NCBI GenBank assembly: GCA_026706395.1 | Contig: JAPOYU010000134.1 | Location: forward strand, 13,176 to 77,175 | Direction of reading: 5' to 3' | Length of the DNA stretch: 64,000 nt | Origin: Chloroflexota bacterium | GTDB taxonomy: Bacteria > Chloroflexota > Anaerolineae > Aggregatilineales > Phototrophicaceae | Shown: positions 16,690 through 23,694 of the stretch, piece after piece | How positions within the stretch are numbered: the first letter of the stretch is position 1 | How the letters are laid out: every line of letters starts with the position of its first letter | Notes under the pieces: generated by a model | Told to the model about the DNA's origin: nothing | Seen by the model: the letters and a program-made list of their open reading frames with translations, nothing else | The model's database searches: none | Translations under genes and position numbers: made by a program

Positions 16690-18252
16690 TCAGGCGCGTA
16701 CTTCGCCCCAGCCGCCGCCGCCGGGCGTCTCGATCACCACGCGATCGCTCGCAGACAGCGCTCCGCTGTACTTTCCGCCGACCGTCTCGGCCTGTCCCGC
16801 TCGTATCACCGTATTCAGACCGCGCTTTCCGGGCTGCCCGCCATTCACGCCGTAGGGCGCGCGCAGCCGCCGCTCGGCATTTATGGTGACCGTGGCCGGG
16901 ACCAGCAGCTCATACTCGCGCAGGATGCCATCACCGCCGCGATGCCGCCCGGCGCCGCCACTGCCATCGCGCAGCTGATAGCGCAGGACGCGCAGCGGCA
17001 GGCTGTACTCCAAGGCTTCCACGGGCGTATTCAGCGTATTGGTCATGTGGCAGTGCCGCCCGGACAAGCCATTCCCCCGGCCCGAGGCGCCATGCCCGCC
17101 GCCCAGCGTCTCGTAGTAGACGAATTGCTCATCGCCGATTGCGCCACCGACGGCGAAGTTGTTCATCGTCCCCTGCGATGCCGCCGGCAGAAGCTCCGGC
17201 ATGGCCTTCGCCAGCGCGCCCAGCACGGTATCGACGATGCGCTGGCTCGTCTCGGTGTTGCCCACCACCACCGCCGCCGGGAAGCGCGGATTCAAGACGC
17301 TGCCTTCGGGTGTGATCACCTCGACCGGCTGAAAGCAGCCGTGGTTCACCGGGATGTCCTCATCCGCCAGCAGCCGCACGCAATACCAGGTGGCCGAGCG
17401 TACTATCGCCGGGACGGCGTTGACATTGCCCAGGACCTGCGGCGCGCTGCCGGCGAAGTCGACGCGCATGGCCTCGCCCTCGACATCAATGCGCACTTGT
17501 ATTGGAATCTCGAATTCCGCTTGTCCATCGCCTTCCATGGCGTCGCGGAAGCGGTAGACGCCGTCGGGAATGCGGGCGATGACCGCCTCAGTCATTTGCC
17601 GGGAATAGGTCAGCAGAGCGGCCGCATGCTCCGCCGTCGCCTCGACGCCATGCTCGATCATCATGTCGGCGATGCGGCTCTCGCCGATGCGATGGGCCGC
17701 CAGCTGGGCCTCCAAATCGCCGATACGCTCTTCGGGGTCCCGGCTGTTCGCCACGATCAGCACCAGCGCGCCCTCGTTCATCCAGCCGCTCAGCTTCAGC
17801 TTCAGCGGGGGAATGATGATGCCCTCTTGATAGAGTTCCGTGCTCAGCGGGGCCGAGCCCGGCGTCATGCCTCCGACATCGGCATGGTGCGCCCGGCTGG
17901 CGACGAAATAGGACAGCTCGCCACCGGCGAATACCGGCGATATCATCGTGATATCGGGCAGATGCGTCCCGCCGTGATAGGGGTCGTTCAGCACGACGAC
18001 ATCGCCCGGGAAAAACTCCTCGAACTCGGCGACGGCGGCCGCCACTGATGCCGGCATGCTGCCCAGATGCACCGGGATATGCGCCGCCTGGGCGATCATG
18101 CGCGCCTCGGCGTCGAAGACCGCGCAGCTGAAATCGAGCCGCTCGCGGATATTCGGGCTGAAGCTCGACCGCCGCAGGGTCGCGCCCATTTCTTCGGCGA
18201 CGGCCGCGAAGAGATTCTTGAAGACTTCCAGGCTTATGGCGTCAACCGGCAT
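16690..18252 (-). CDS. hyuB: Hydantoinase/oxoprolinase subunit B (HyuB)
   Basis: The second subunit of the HyuA/HyuB ring-opening amidohydrolase, 520 residues, the normal length. Family blocks include the start ISLEVFKNLFAAVAEEMG, RSSFSPNIRERLDFSCAVFD, the metal-site region VVLNDPYHGGTHLPDITMISP and GGHGASGRGNGLSGRHCHMTNTLNTPVE in two pieces. The C-terminus VIETPGGGGWG is the hallmark end of HyuB. It would be cotranscribed with hyuA in most genomes; here the Hsp20 gene interrupts. Confidence 0.93.
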   Translation of the reverse strand: MPVDAISLEVFKNLFAAVAEEMGATLRRSSFSPNIRERLDFSCAVFDAEARMIAQAAHIPVHLGSMPASVAAAVAEFEEFFPGDVVVLNDPYHGGTHLPDITMISPVFAGGELSYFVASRAHHADVGGMTPGSAPLSTELYQEGIIIPPLKLKLSGWMNEGALVLIVANSRDPEERIGDLEAQLAAHRIGESRIADMMIEHGVEATAEHAAALLTYSRQMTEAVIARIPDGVYRFRDAMEGDGQAEFEIPIQVRIDVEGEAMRVDFAGSAPQVLGNVNAVPAIVRSATWYCVRLLADEDIPVNHGCFQPVEVITPEGSVLNPRFPAAVVVGNTETSQRIVDTVLGALAKAMPELLPAASQGTMNNFAVGGAIGDEQFVYYETLGGGHGASGRGNGLSGRHCHMTNTLNTPVEALEYSLPLRVLRYQLRDGSGGAGRHRGGDGILREYELLVPATVTINAERRLRAPYGVNGGQPGKRGLNTVIRAGQAETVGGKYSGALSASDRVVIETPGGGGWGEVRA

Positions 18253-18424
18253 TGTATCTCGCTTTCTATTGTTGTCGTATTGTGTCCGAAACTAGCACAG
18301 ATCGCGCTGGCTGCAAAGCTGGCGAACCTATTCGGCGATGAACCGACCTGTTTTCATCCGCTGCCGCGCAGAAGCAAATCCAAGTTCATCATGCGAAAAG
18401 GCGATCGGTAGTAGATGGCGCAGG

Positions 18425-18447
18425 CGGTCCAATGGCTCGCCCCTACA
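18425..18447 (+). repeat. Dispersed GTCGCCCCTACA-type repeat, copy 5
   Basis: GGTCCAATGGCTCGCCCCTACA lies in the spacer between divergent hyuB and the thiamine pyrophosphokinase gene. The right arm matches the other copies; the left arm is eroded. Confidence 0.4.
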
Positions 18448-18516
18448 AGGCTTGTCCAGTGATGGTAAGATGCAGCCTGTGCAATCCAGCAACACTGTCA
18501 ACTGGGGAACTTGTCG

Positions 18517-19167
18517 GTGAAAGTACTGCTTTTCGCCAATGGCGCCATCAGCCAAGGGGCCGCGCTTCGGCGCGCGCTGGCGGAGGCAGACGGCACTCGC
18601 ATCATCTGCGCTGACGGCGGCGCGCTGCACGCCCGGGCGCTTGGCCTACAGCCACATACCATCATCGGAGATCTCGACTCGCTGACGGCGGCAGAAGTCG
18701 CTAACTTCAGAGCGGCCGGCAGCCAGGTTCTTTCCTTCCCAGCGGAGAAAGACGAGACCGATCTTGAGCTGGCGCTGCTGCATTGCCGCGAGATCGGCGC
18801 GAAATCCGTGACGATCATTGGCGCGCTTGGGGGCCGCTTCGACCAGACCGTCGCCAATCTCTATCTGCTGACGCTGCCAGCAATAAGTGGCATGAGGATC
18901 ATCCTCGTCGATGGCGATCAGACCGTTCGCGTATTGTCTCCCGGCATACATTCGCTGGAAGGCGAGGCGGGTGATACCATCTCGCTCATTCCTCTCAGCG
19001 CCAGCGCCGACGGCATCAGGACGCATAATCTGAAATATCCGCTTAATGACGAATCCTTGCTGCAGGGACCAGCGCGCGGCATCAGCAATGTCATGCTGGC
19101 GGAACGCGCCGAGGTCAGCTTCCGCCAGGGCAGGCTGCTGCTTGTGCATAGCGCAGGGCGAGCCTGA
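18517..19167 (+). CDS. thiN: Thiamine pyrophosphokinase
   Basis: Converts thiamine plus ATP to thiamine diphosphate plus AMP in the cytosol. All family motifs are present in the 216-residue product: ADGGALHARALG, the metal-binding GDLDS, DETDLELAL and GALGGRFDQ. I chose GTG 18517 because GGGG lies 9 nt upstream; the TTG at 18511 is too close to it. Its TGA overlaps the ATG of the DUF402 gene (TGATG), which implies translational coupling. Thiamine biosynthesis genes are not nearby, so it probably salvages thiamine. Confidence 0.92.
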   Translation: MKVLLFANGAISQGAALRRALAEADGTRIICADGGALHARALGLQPHTIIGDLDSLTAAEVANFRAAGSQVLSFPAEKDETDLELALLHCREIGAKSVTIIGALGGRFDQTVANLYLLTLPAISGMRIILVDGDQTVRVLSPGIHSLEGEAGDTISLIPLSASADGIRTHNLKYPLNDESLLQGPARGISNVMLAERAEVSFRQGRLLLVHSAGRA

Positions 19168-19643
19168 TGGGCGATTTCACCATTATCAAGCGCGATGCTT
19201 TCGGGAAAGAGGAGCTTTCGTACAAAGGCGTCCTGGTCTCTCGAAGCGAAACCTGCGTCTGCATCGACGCCCGCTTCGCCTTGCCCGATCGCGATTTGGG
19301 TTTTCTTCACTTGCGGCGCGGCGACTTGTTCCGCGAATGGTTCTACAGCGACCGCTGGTACAACATCTTCCTGGTGCAGGATGTCGATACGCACGCCGTC
19401 AAGGGCTGGTACTGCAACATCACGCGGCCTGCGGTAATCGCGGCGGAGCAGGCGTCGGCGGAAGATCTGGCGCTGGATGTCTTTGTCACTCCCGATGGAC
19501 GGACGCTCCTGCTCGATGAAGCCGAATTCGCCGAGTTGAACTTGCCGGCCGAAGAGCAGCGGAAAGCATGGCAGGCGGTCGAGTCAATCAAGACACTGGT
19601 TGCCGAACGCCTGCCGCCGTTTGATGCGATACCGATACTGTGA
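19167..19643 (+). CDS. DUF402 domain protein
   Basis: A 158-residue protein of the DUF402 family, whose characterised relatives are nucleoside tri-/diphosphate phosphatases and RNA-binding proteins. The visible pattern is GDLFREWFYSDRWYNIFLVQD near 49-68, then KGWYCNITRPA near 74-84, followed by DLALDVFVTPDGRTLLLDEAEFAELN; the Asp and Glu residues here match the metal-binding region of the family. It overlaps thiN by one base and is expected to share its transcript. A phosphatase acting on nucleotides or thiamine phosphates is only a guess. Confidence 0.82.
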   Translation: MGDFTIIKRDAFGKEELSYKGVLVSRSETCVCIDARFALPDRDLGFLHLRRGDLFREWFYSDRWYNIFLVQDVDTHAVKGWYCNITRPAVIAAEQASAEDLALDVFVTPDGRTLLLDEAEFAELNLPAEEQRKAWQAVESIKTLVAERLPPFDAIPIL

Positions 19644-19670
19644 TGCTCGTGAAACGAAGCGGAGCCGGGC

Positions 19671-20132
19671 TTACTCCAGGTCCGGGCGAATCACCAGGAC
19701 GGGCGCGTTGATATCGTGCATGACCTTGTTGGCGACGCTGCCGAATACGAGCCGCGCCAAGCCGGAGTGACCGTGCGTGGTCATCACGACCAGGTCGGCT
19801 TCTTCCCCTTCGACATATTCGATAATATGCTGCGCCACACCGACCGCGTCAATGATGTGCAAGCGACAGCCGACGCCCTCCGCCCGCACTTCGTTGCGCA
19901 AGGCAAGCAAATGCTGCTTGATCTCCTCCCGAATCCGGTTCGCCAATTCATATTCGCCGGCGATCGCCAGGGAATCGACGAATTCGTGCATCGGCGGCGT
20001 GAATATATGCAGCAGTATCACTTCGCCCTCGCTGATGCGCGCGAAATCTACGGCATAGGGAATCGCGCGCTCGCTCCAGGCAGAACCATCGGTCGGTACC
20101 ACAATCTTGTTGAACGGACGGTGTTGAAACAT
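19671..20132 (-). CDS. Universal stress protein (UspA family)
   Basis: A 153-residue single-domain UspA protein. It opens with FNKIVVPTDGSAWSERAIPYA and ends with the ATP-site pattern VMTTHGHSGLARLVFGS and a final strand APVLVIRPD, which indicates the nucleotide-binding class. I chose ATG 20132, preceded by GAGG at a good distance; the frame stays open to 20255 but that stretch covers the promoter. It is monocistronic and divergent from the MFS gene. Confidence 0.92.
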   Translation of the reverse strand: MFQHRPFNKIVVPTDGSAWSERAIPYAVDFARISEGEVILLHIFTPPMHEFVDSLAIAGEYELANRIREEIKQHLLALRNEVRAEGVGCRLHIIDAVGVAQHIIEYVEGEEADLVVMTTHGHSGLARLVFGSVANKVMHDINAPVLVIRPDLE

Positions 20133-20169
20133 CAGAACCTCACTCCCAGGGTCAGTCAAACTTGATTTC

Positions 20170-20178
20170 AGTATAGCA
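20170..20178 (-). promoter_or_regulatory. Extended -10 promoter of the universal stress protein gene
   Basis: The minus strand reads TGCTATACT, an extended -10 element, 38 nt upstream of the ATG at 20132. There is no convincing -35 box, which an extended -10 does not require. Confidence 0.5.
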
Positions 20179-20208
20179 TAGTTTCTTATCGATCTTGTAT
20201 GTATTGTA

Positions 20209-20236
20209 TTGACCGCTGCGGCAAAACCTGTATAAT
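20209..20236 (+). promoter_or_regulatory. Sigma-70-type promoter of the MFS gene
   Basis: TTGACC and a perfect TATAAT are separated by 16 nt, 37 nt upstream of the ATG at 20274. This is one of the clearest promoters in the window. Confidence 0.7.
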
Positions 20237-20273
20237 CCCTCGCGGAAATCTGCATAATTCTAAGTAATCATGT

Positions 20274-21668
20274 ATGGAAAATAGCAAGAACACTGAACTT
20301 TCGGTCGCGCGGAATCTCAAGATAGCCCTGTTTCATCTGGGTTCGGGCATGGCGGATGTGCTGACGACGGGCGTCTGGAACCGGATCATGGTGGCGGACC
20401 TGGGCTTCGGCGCGACGTTCGTCGGCTTGCTCACCGGCTTGCGTTATTTTCTGGCGCCACTTGGGGTGATCGCGGGCCGATATTCCGATACGCACACCAT
20501 CGGCGGCTTCCGACGCCTGTTTTGGGTTTGGCTGGGCCGGGCCATGATGGCGCTCAGTACGGTGACACTCGGCTTCGCGACCGCGGACTTGGTTCAGCGC
20601 GCCCAAACAGGTTCGTCCGATGAGACGCCGTTCATACTCTGGCTGGCGCTGGTCTTGTCCTTTCTGCTGTTCAGCCTGGGCAGCGCCATATCGGGCAGCA
20701 CTTTCCTCGCGCTGATTTATGATCGCGCGGCGGAGGGCCAACGGGGGCGCGCGGTCGGTTTGGTCTGGACCTTTCTATTGATTGGCTTCGCGGCGGGCGG
20801 CGTCTTCTTCAGTCTTATGCTGCCGCCGGAGGATGATGCGGGCCAGCTCGGCTTCTCAGCGGATTCGGTGCTGACACTTTTCCTGGTCACCGCCGGTGTT
20901 TTCACCGCGCTCTGGTTCTTCTCGCTTTTAGGGGAGGAGAAGCGCAACAAACCTATTGATGAGCCGAGGGAAGACCAGCATACCAGCCTGCGCCACGACC
21001 TGTCGCTGGTATGGCGGAGCCGCGTAATGACCTTCTTTTTATATTATCTTGTGCTGTCGATGGTCTTCACCTTTCTGCAGGACACGGTACTGGAGCCCTT
21101 CGCCGGCGAAGTGTTCGGCATGGGAGCGCATATCACGAACCGATTCGCCGCGTATTGGGGCGGCATGGCCATACTCGGCTCCTTCGTTGTGCTCTTCCTT
21201 TCGGGCAAGCATGCGCTGTTCAACAACCGCAATCTGTCTCGTGGCGGGGTCATGGTGCTGGTTTTGGCTTACGCCTTGTTTGCCGTTTCGTCACTGGGCC
21301 AGGCGCGTCCGCTGGTGACGCCGGGACTGGCGCTGCTTGGCGTTGGCATGGGCATCTGGAACATCGGCACATTGGGCATGATGATGGAGATGAGCCCCGA
21401 AGGACGGGCCGGCACTTTCCTCGGTTTCTGGACGCTCTGCGTCACATTTGCGCGCGGCAGCGGCGTCGCCGGCGGCGGCATCGTGCGCGATATTGTGCTG
21501 AGTATCACCGGCGAGCATACAATTGCCTATGGCGTGGTATTCTTCTGCGGCATCGTCGGCCTCGCGCTCGCCCTGGTCGCCCTGTGGCAAGTCAAGAAAG
21601 CCGAGCAGCCGTACGAACCGCGGTCCGATGCGGAGTTGGCTGCGGTACTCTCACATTCAATGGATTGA
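20274..21668 (+). CDS. MFS transporter of the PucC / BCD (bacteriochlorophyll delivery)-like family
   Basis: A 464-residue protein with about 12 hydrophobic segments. The N-terminal half carries ALFHLGSGMADVLTTGVWNRIMV and the cytoplasmic loop GLRYFLAPLGVIAGRYSD, which resembles the RxxLxPLxxxxGxxSD block of PucC-type proteins. The second half contains GMMMEMSPEGRAGTFLGFW. PucC/LhaA proteins act in assembly or pigment loading of light-harvesting complexes in phototrophs, but this window contains no photosynthesis gene and relatives exist in non-phototrophs. The MFS fold is secure; the PucC assignment is moderate. It has its own strong promoter. Confidence 0.75.
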   Translation: MENSKNTELSVARNLKIALFHLGSGMADVLTTGVWNRIMVADLGFGATFVGLLTGLRYFLAPLGVIAGRYSDTHTIGGFRRLFWVWLGRAMMALSTVTLGFATADLVQRAQTGSSDETPFILWLALVLSFLLFSLGSAISGSTFLALIYDRAAEGQRGRAVGLVWTFLLIGFAAGGVFFSLMLPPEDDAGQLGFSADSVLTLFLVTAGVFTALWFFSLLGEEKRNKPIDEPREDQHTSLRHDLSLVWRSRVMTFFLYYLVLSMVFTFLQDTVLEPFAGEVFGMGAHITNRFAAYWGGMAILGSFVVLFLSGKHALFNNRNLSRGGVMVLVLAYALFAVSSLGQARPLVTPGLALLGVGMGIWNIGTLGMMMEMSPEGRAGTFLGFWTLCVTFARGSGVAGGGIVRDIVLSITGEHTIAYGVVFFCGIVGLALALVALWQVKKAEQPYEPRSDAELAAVLSHSMD

Positions 21669-21698
21669 TCCAGCGCAAAGAATAGCCGGCGGGGCGGG

Positions 21699-22499
21699 CT
21701 AGCCGCCGTCGTCCATCAGCGCTTCGACATCGGTGTAACCCATGATGCTGTGCCCGGCGTCGACATAAATGACCTCGCCGGTGATGCGCCGTGACAGGTC
21801 GGACGCGAGGAATAGCGCCAAGTCACCGACATCGTCCTGGCTGACCAGTTCTTTCATCGGCGCGGTGACTTCGGCATAGCGCAGCAGATCACGGAAGCCG
21901 GCGATGCCCCCGGCGGAGAGCGTTTTGATGGCGCCGGCGCTGATGGCATTGACGCGGATTTTGCTGCGGCCCAGGTCGGCCGCCAGGTACATCGTGATCG
22001 CTTCGAGAGCGGCTTTGGCGATGGCCATGGCGTTGTAGTTGGGCACGACGGTGCGCGAGGCATTGTAGGTCAAGCTCATGATGCTGCCGCCGTCTTTCAT
22101 CAGCGGCTCGGCGCGGCGGGCCATTTCGATCAGGCTGGCGGCGCTGATATCGATGGCGCTCAGAAGCGCTTCGCGGCGCAGATCGACGAAGCGGCCGGCC
22201 AAGGCATCGCGCTCGGCGAAAGCGACCGAATGCACCAGCACATCGAGCCCGCCATATTTGTCTTCGACGGCGGCGAACACGGCGTCCATCTCGGCGGCGT
22301 TCCCGACATCGGCTTGCAGCATCAGTTCGCAGCCGATCGACTCGCCGAGCGGGCGGACGCGTTTTTCCAGGCGATCCATGGCGTAACTCAAGATGATGGT
22401 GGCGCCTTCGCGCTGCAGAGCACGGGTGATTCCCCAGCCGATGGAATTTTTGTTGGCGACGCCGAAGATCAGCGCGATTTTGCCGTCCAGCAGACCCAT
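21699..22499 (-). CDS. fabI: Enoyl-[acyl-carrier-protein] reductase FabI
   Basis: NADH-dependent last step of each fatty acid elongation cycle. The 266-residue product begins GLLDGKIALIFGVANKNSIGWG, the atypical SDR dinucleotide loop of FabI. The active-site Tyr145, Tyr155 and Lys162 lie in SLTYNASRTVVPNYNAMAIAK. A late GEVIYVDAGHSIMG block is also standard. I chose ATG 22499, which has GAGG about 6 nt upstream; TTG 22535 and ATG 22520 are in frame but lack a site. It is monocistronic here. Confidence 0.95.
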   Translation of the reverse strand: MGLLDGKIALIFGVANKNSIGWGITRALQREGATIILSYAMDRLEKRVRPLGESIGCELMLQADVGNAAEMDAVFAAVEDKYGGLDVLVHSVAFAERDALAGRFVDLRREALLSAIDISAASLIEMARRAEPLMKDGGSIMSLTYNASRTVVPNYNAMAIAKAALEAITMYLAADLGRSKIRVNAISAGAIKTLSAGGIAGFRDLLRYAEVTAPMKELVSQDDVGDLALFLASDLSRRITGEVIYVDAGHSIMGYTDVEALMDDGG

Positions 22500-22666
22500 G
22501 TTGTCCTCGTTCACTCGCATGTTTTCATCCGTCAAGCGCGAATCTTAGCGCATTGAGCAGCCGCCTGCCAGCCCACGTCCGCATTGACCGAGCCGGCTCA
22601 AACTGCTAAGCTTCGAGTTACCAGCAGGTTTCGTTTTGGGTGTTTTTCGCCCAGTGGAAGCGCTGA

Positions 22667-23683
22667 ATGGCAGAAACCGAACCGGTAGTTGTCACGCTGG
22701 CGATGGATTTCTCGGATGAGATTGTCGCCGAGTTGCGGGAGCTTTCGCCGCGCCTGCAGATCGAGCGGCACTTCCCTGCTGTTGCGCCCGATGTCATCGC
22801 GCGGACGGAAGTCCTCTATACCACCGGTTACTTTCCGGAACAGGAGCAGGCGCCGAAGCTGCGCTGGATTCAGATAAACTCGGCCGGCGTCAACCACGCG
22901 CTGCATCAGCCCATCGTGCAGGCGGAGGATATCGTGGTGACGACAACCAGCGGCATCCACGCCAGCAACATGGCGCAGTACTGCCTGATGACGATGCTGA
23001 TGTTCAACTACCAGATGCGCCAGGCCTTTGAGTTGCAGGGCCGTGCGGAATGGCCGGACGAGCCGCACCGCTTGTTCACGCCCCTGGATATGGATTCGCT
23101 GACGGTCGGCATCGTTGGTTATGGCAGCATCGGGCGCGAGTTGGCGCGGCTCTGCTCGACGATCGGCATGGCCGTGTTGGCGTCAAAGCGCGATATAAGC
23201 AGCACGGAAGAAAGGAACGCATACACCATGCCCGATATCGGCGATCCCATTGGCGATATTCCAGATCGGATCTATCCGGCGGCGACAGTCGCTTCCATGG
23301 CGAGGGATTCTGATTATCTGGTGGTGACCGTTCCGCTGACCGAGGCCACGGAGCATCTGATAGACGACGAGGTCTTGAGTGCAATGAAAGAGACGGCTGT
23401 GCTGATCAATGTCTCGCGTGGCCGGGTGGTCGATGAAAAAGCGCTGATAACGGCGCTGTCTTCCGGTCAGATTGCCGGCGCCGCGCTTGATGTTTTCGAA
23501 GTGGAGCCGCTGCCGAATACCAGCCCGCTATGGAACCTGGACAACGTCATCATCACGCCGCATCTTTCCGGCTTCACGCGTGATTATCACGACAAAGCGG
23601 CGCTTGTCTTCAAAGAGAACCTGCGCCGCTACCTTGAGAATCGCCCGCTGCTCAATCAAATGGATCGCGCGAGAGGCTACTAG
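22667..23683 (+). CDS. D-isomer-specific 2-hydroxyacid dehydrogenase
   Basis: NAD(P)-dependent dehydrogenase of 338 residues that interconverts a D-2-hydroxyacid and its 2-oxoacid. The Rossmann motif is VGIVGYGSIGREL; the signature NVSRGRVVDEKAL supplies the catalytic Arg region, DVFEVEPLP the Glu and ITPHLSG the His. There is an insertion after the cofactor motif (DISSTEERNAYTMPDIGDPI) that some glyoxylate/hydroxypyruvate reductases carry. The exact substrate is unknown; glycerate kinase is 15 kb away, so no direct pathway link is shown. It ends 11 nt from the convergent pheT stop. Confidence 0.88.
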   Translation: MAETEPVVVTLAMDFSDEIVAELRELSPRLQIERHFPAVAPDVIARTEVLYTTGYFPEQEQAPKLRWIQINSAGVNHALHQPIVQAEDIVVTTTSGIHASNMAQYCLMTMLMFNYQMRQAFELQGRAEWPDEPHRLFTPLDMDSLTVGIVGYGSIGRELARLCSTIGMAVLASKRDISSTEERNAYTMPDIGDPIGDIPDRIYPAATVASMARDSDYLVVTVPLTEATEHLIDDEVLSAMKETAVLINVSRGRVVDEKALITALSSGQIAGAALDVFEVEPLPNTSPLWNLDNVIITPHLSGFTRDYHDKAALVFKENLRRYLENRPLLNQMDRARGY

Positions 23684-23694
23684 CGCGCTATGCC

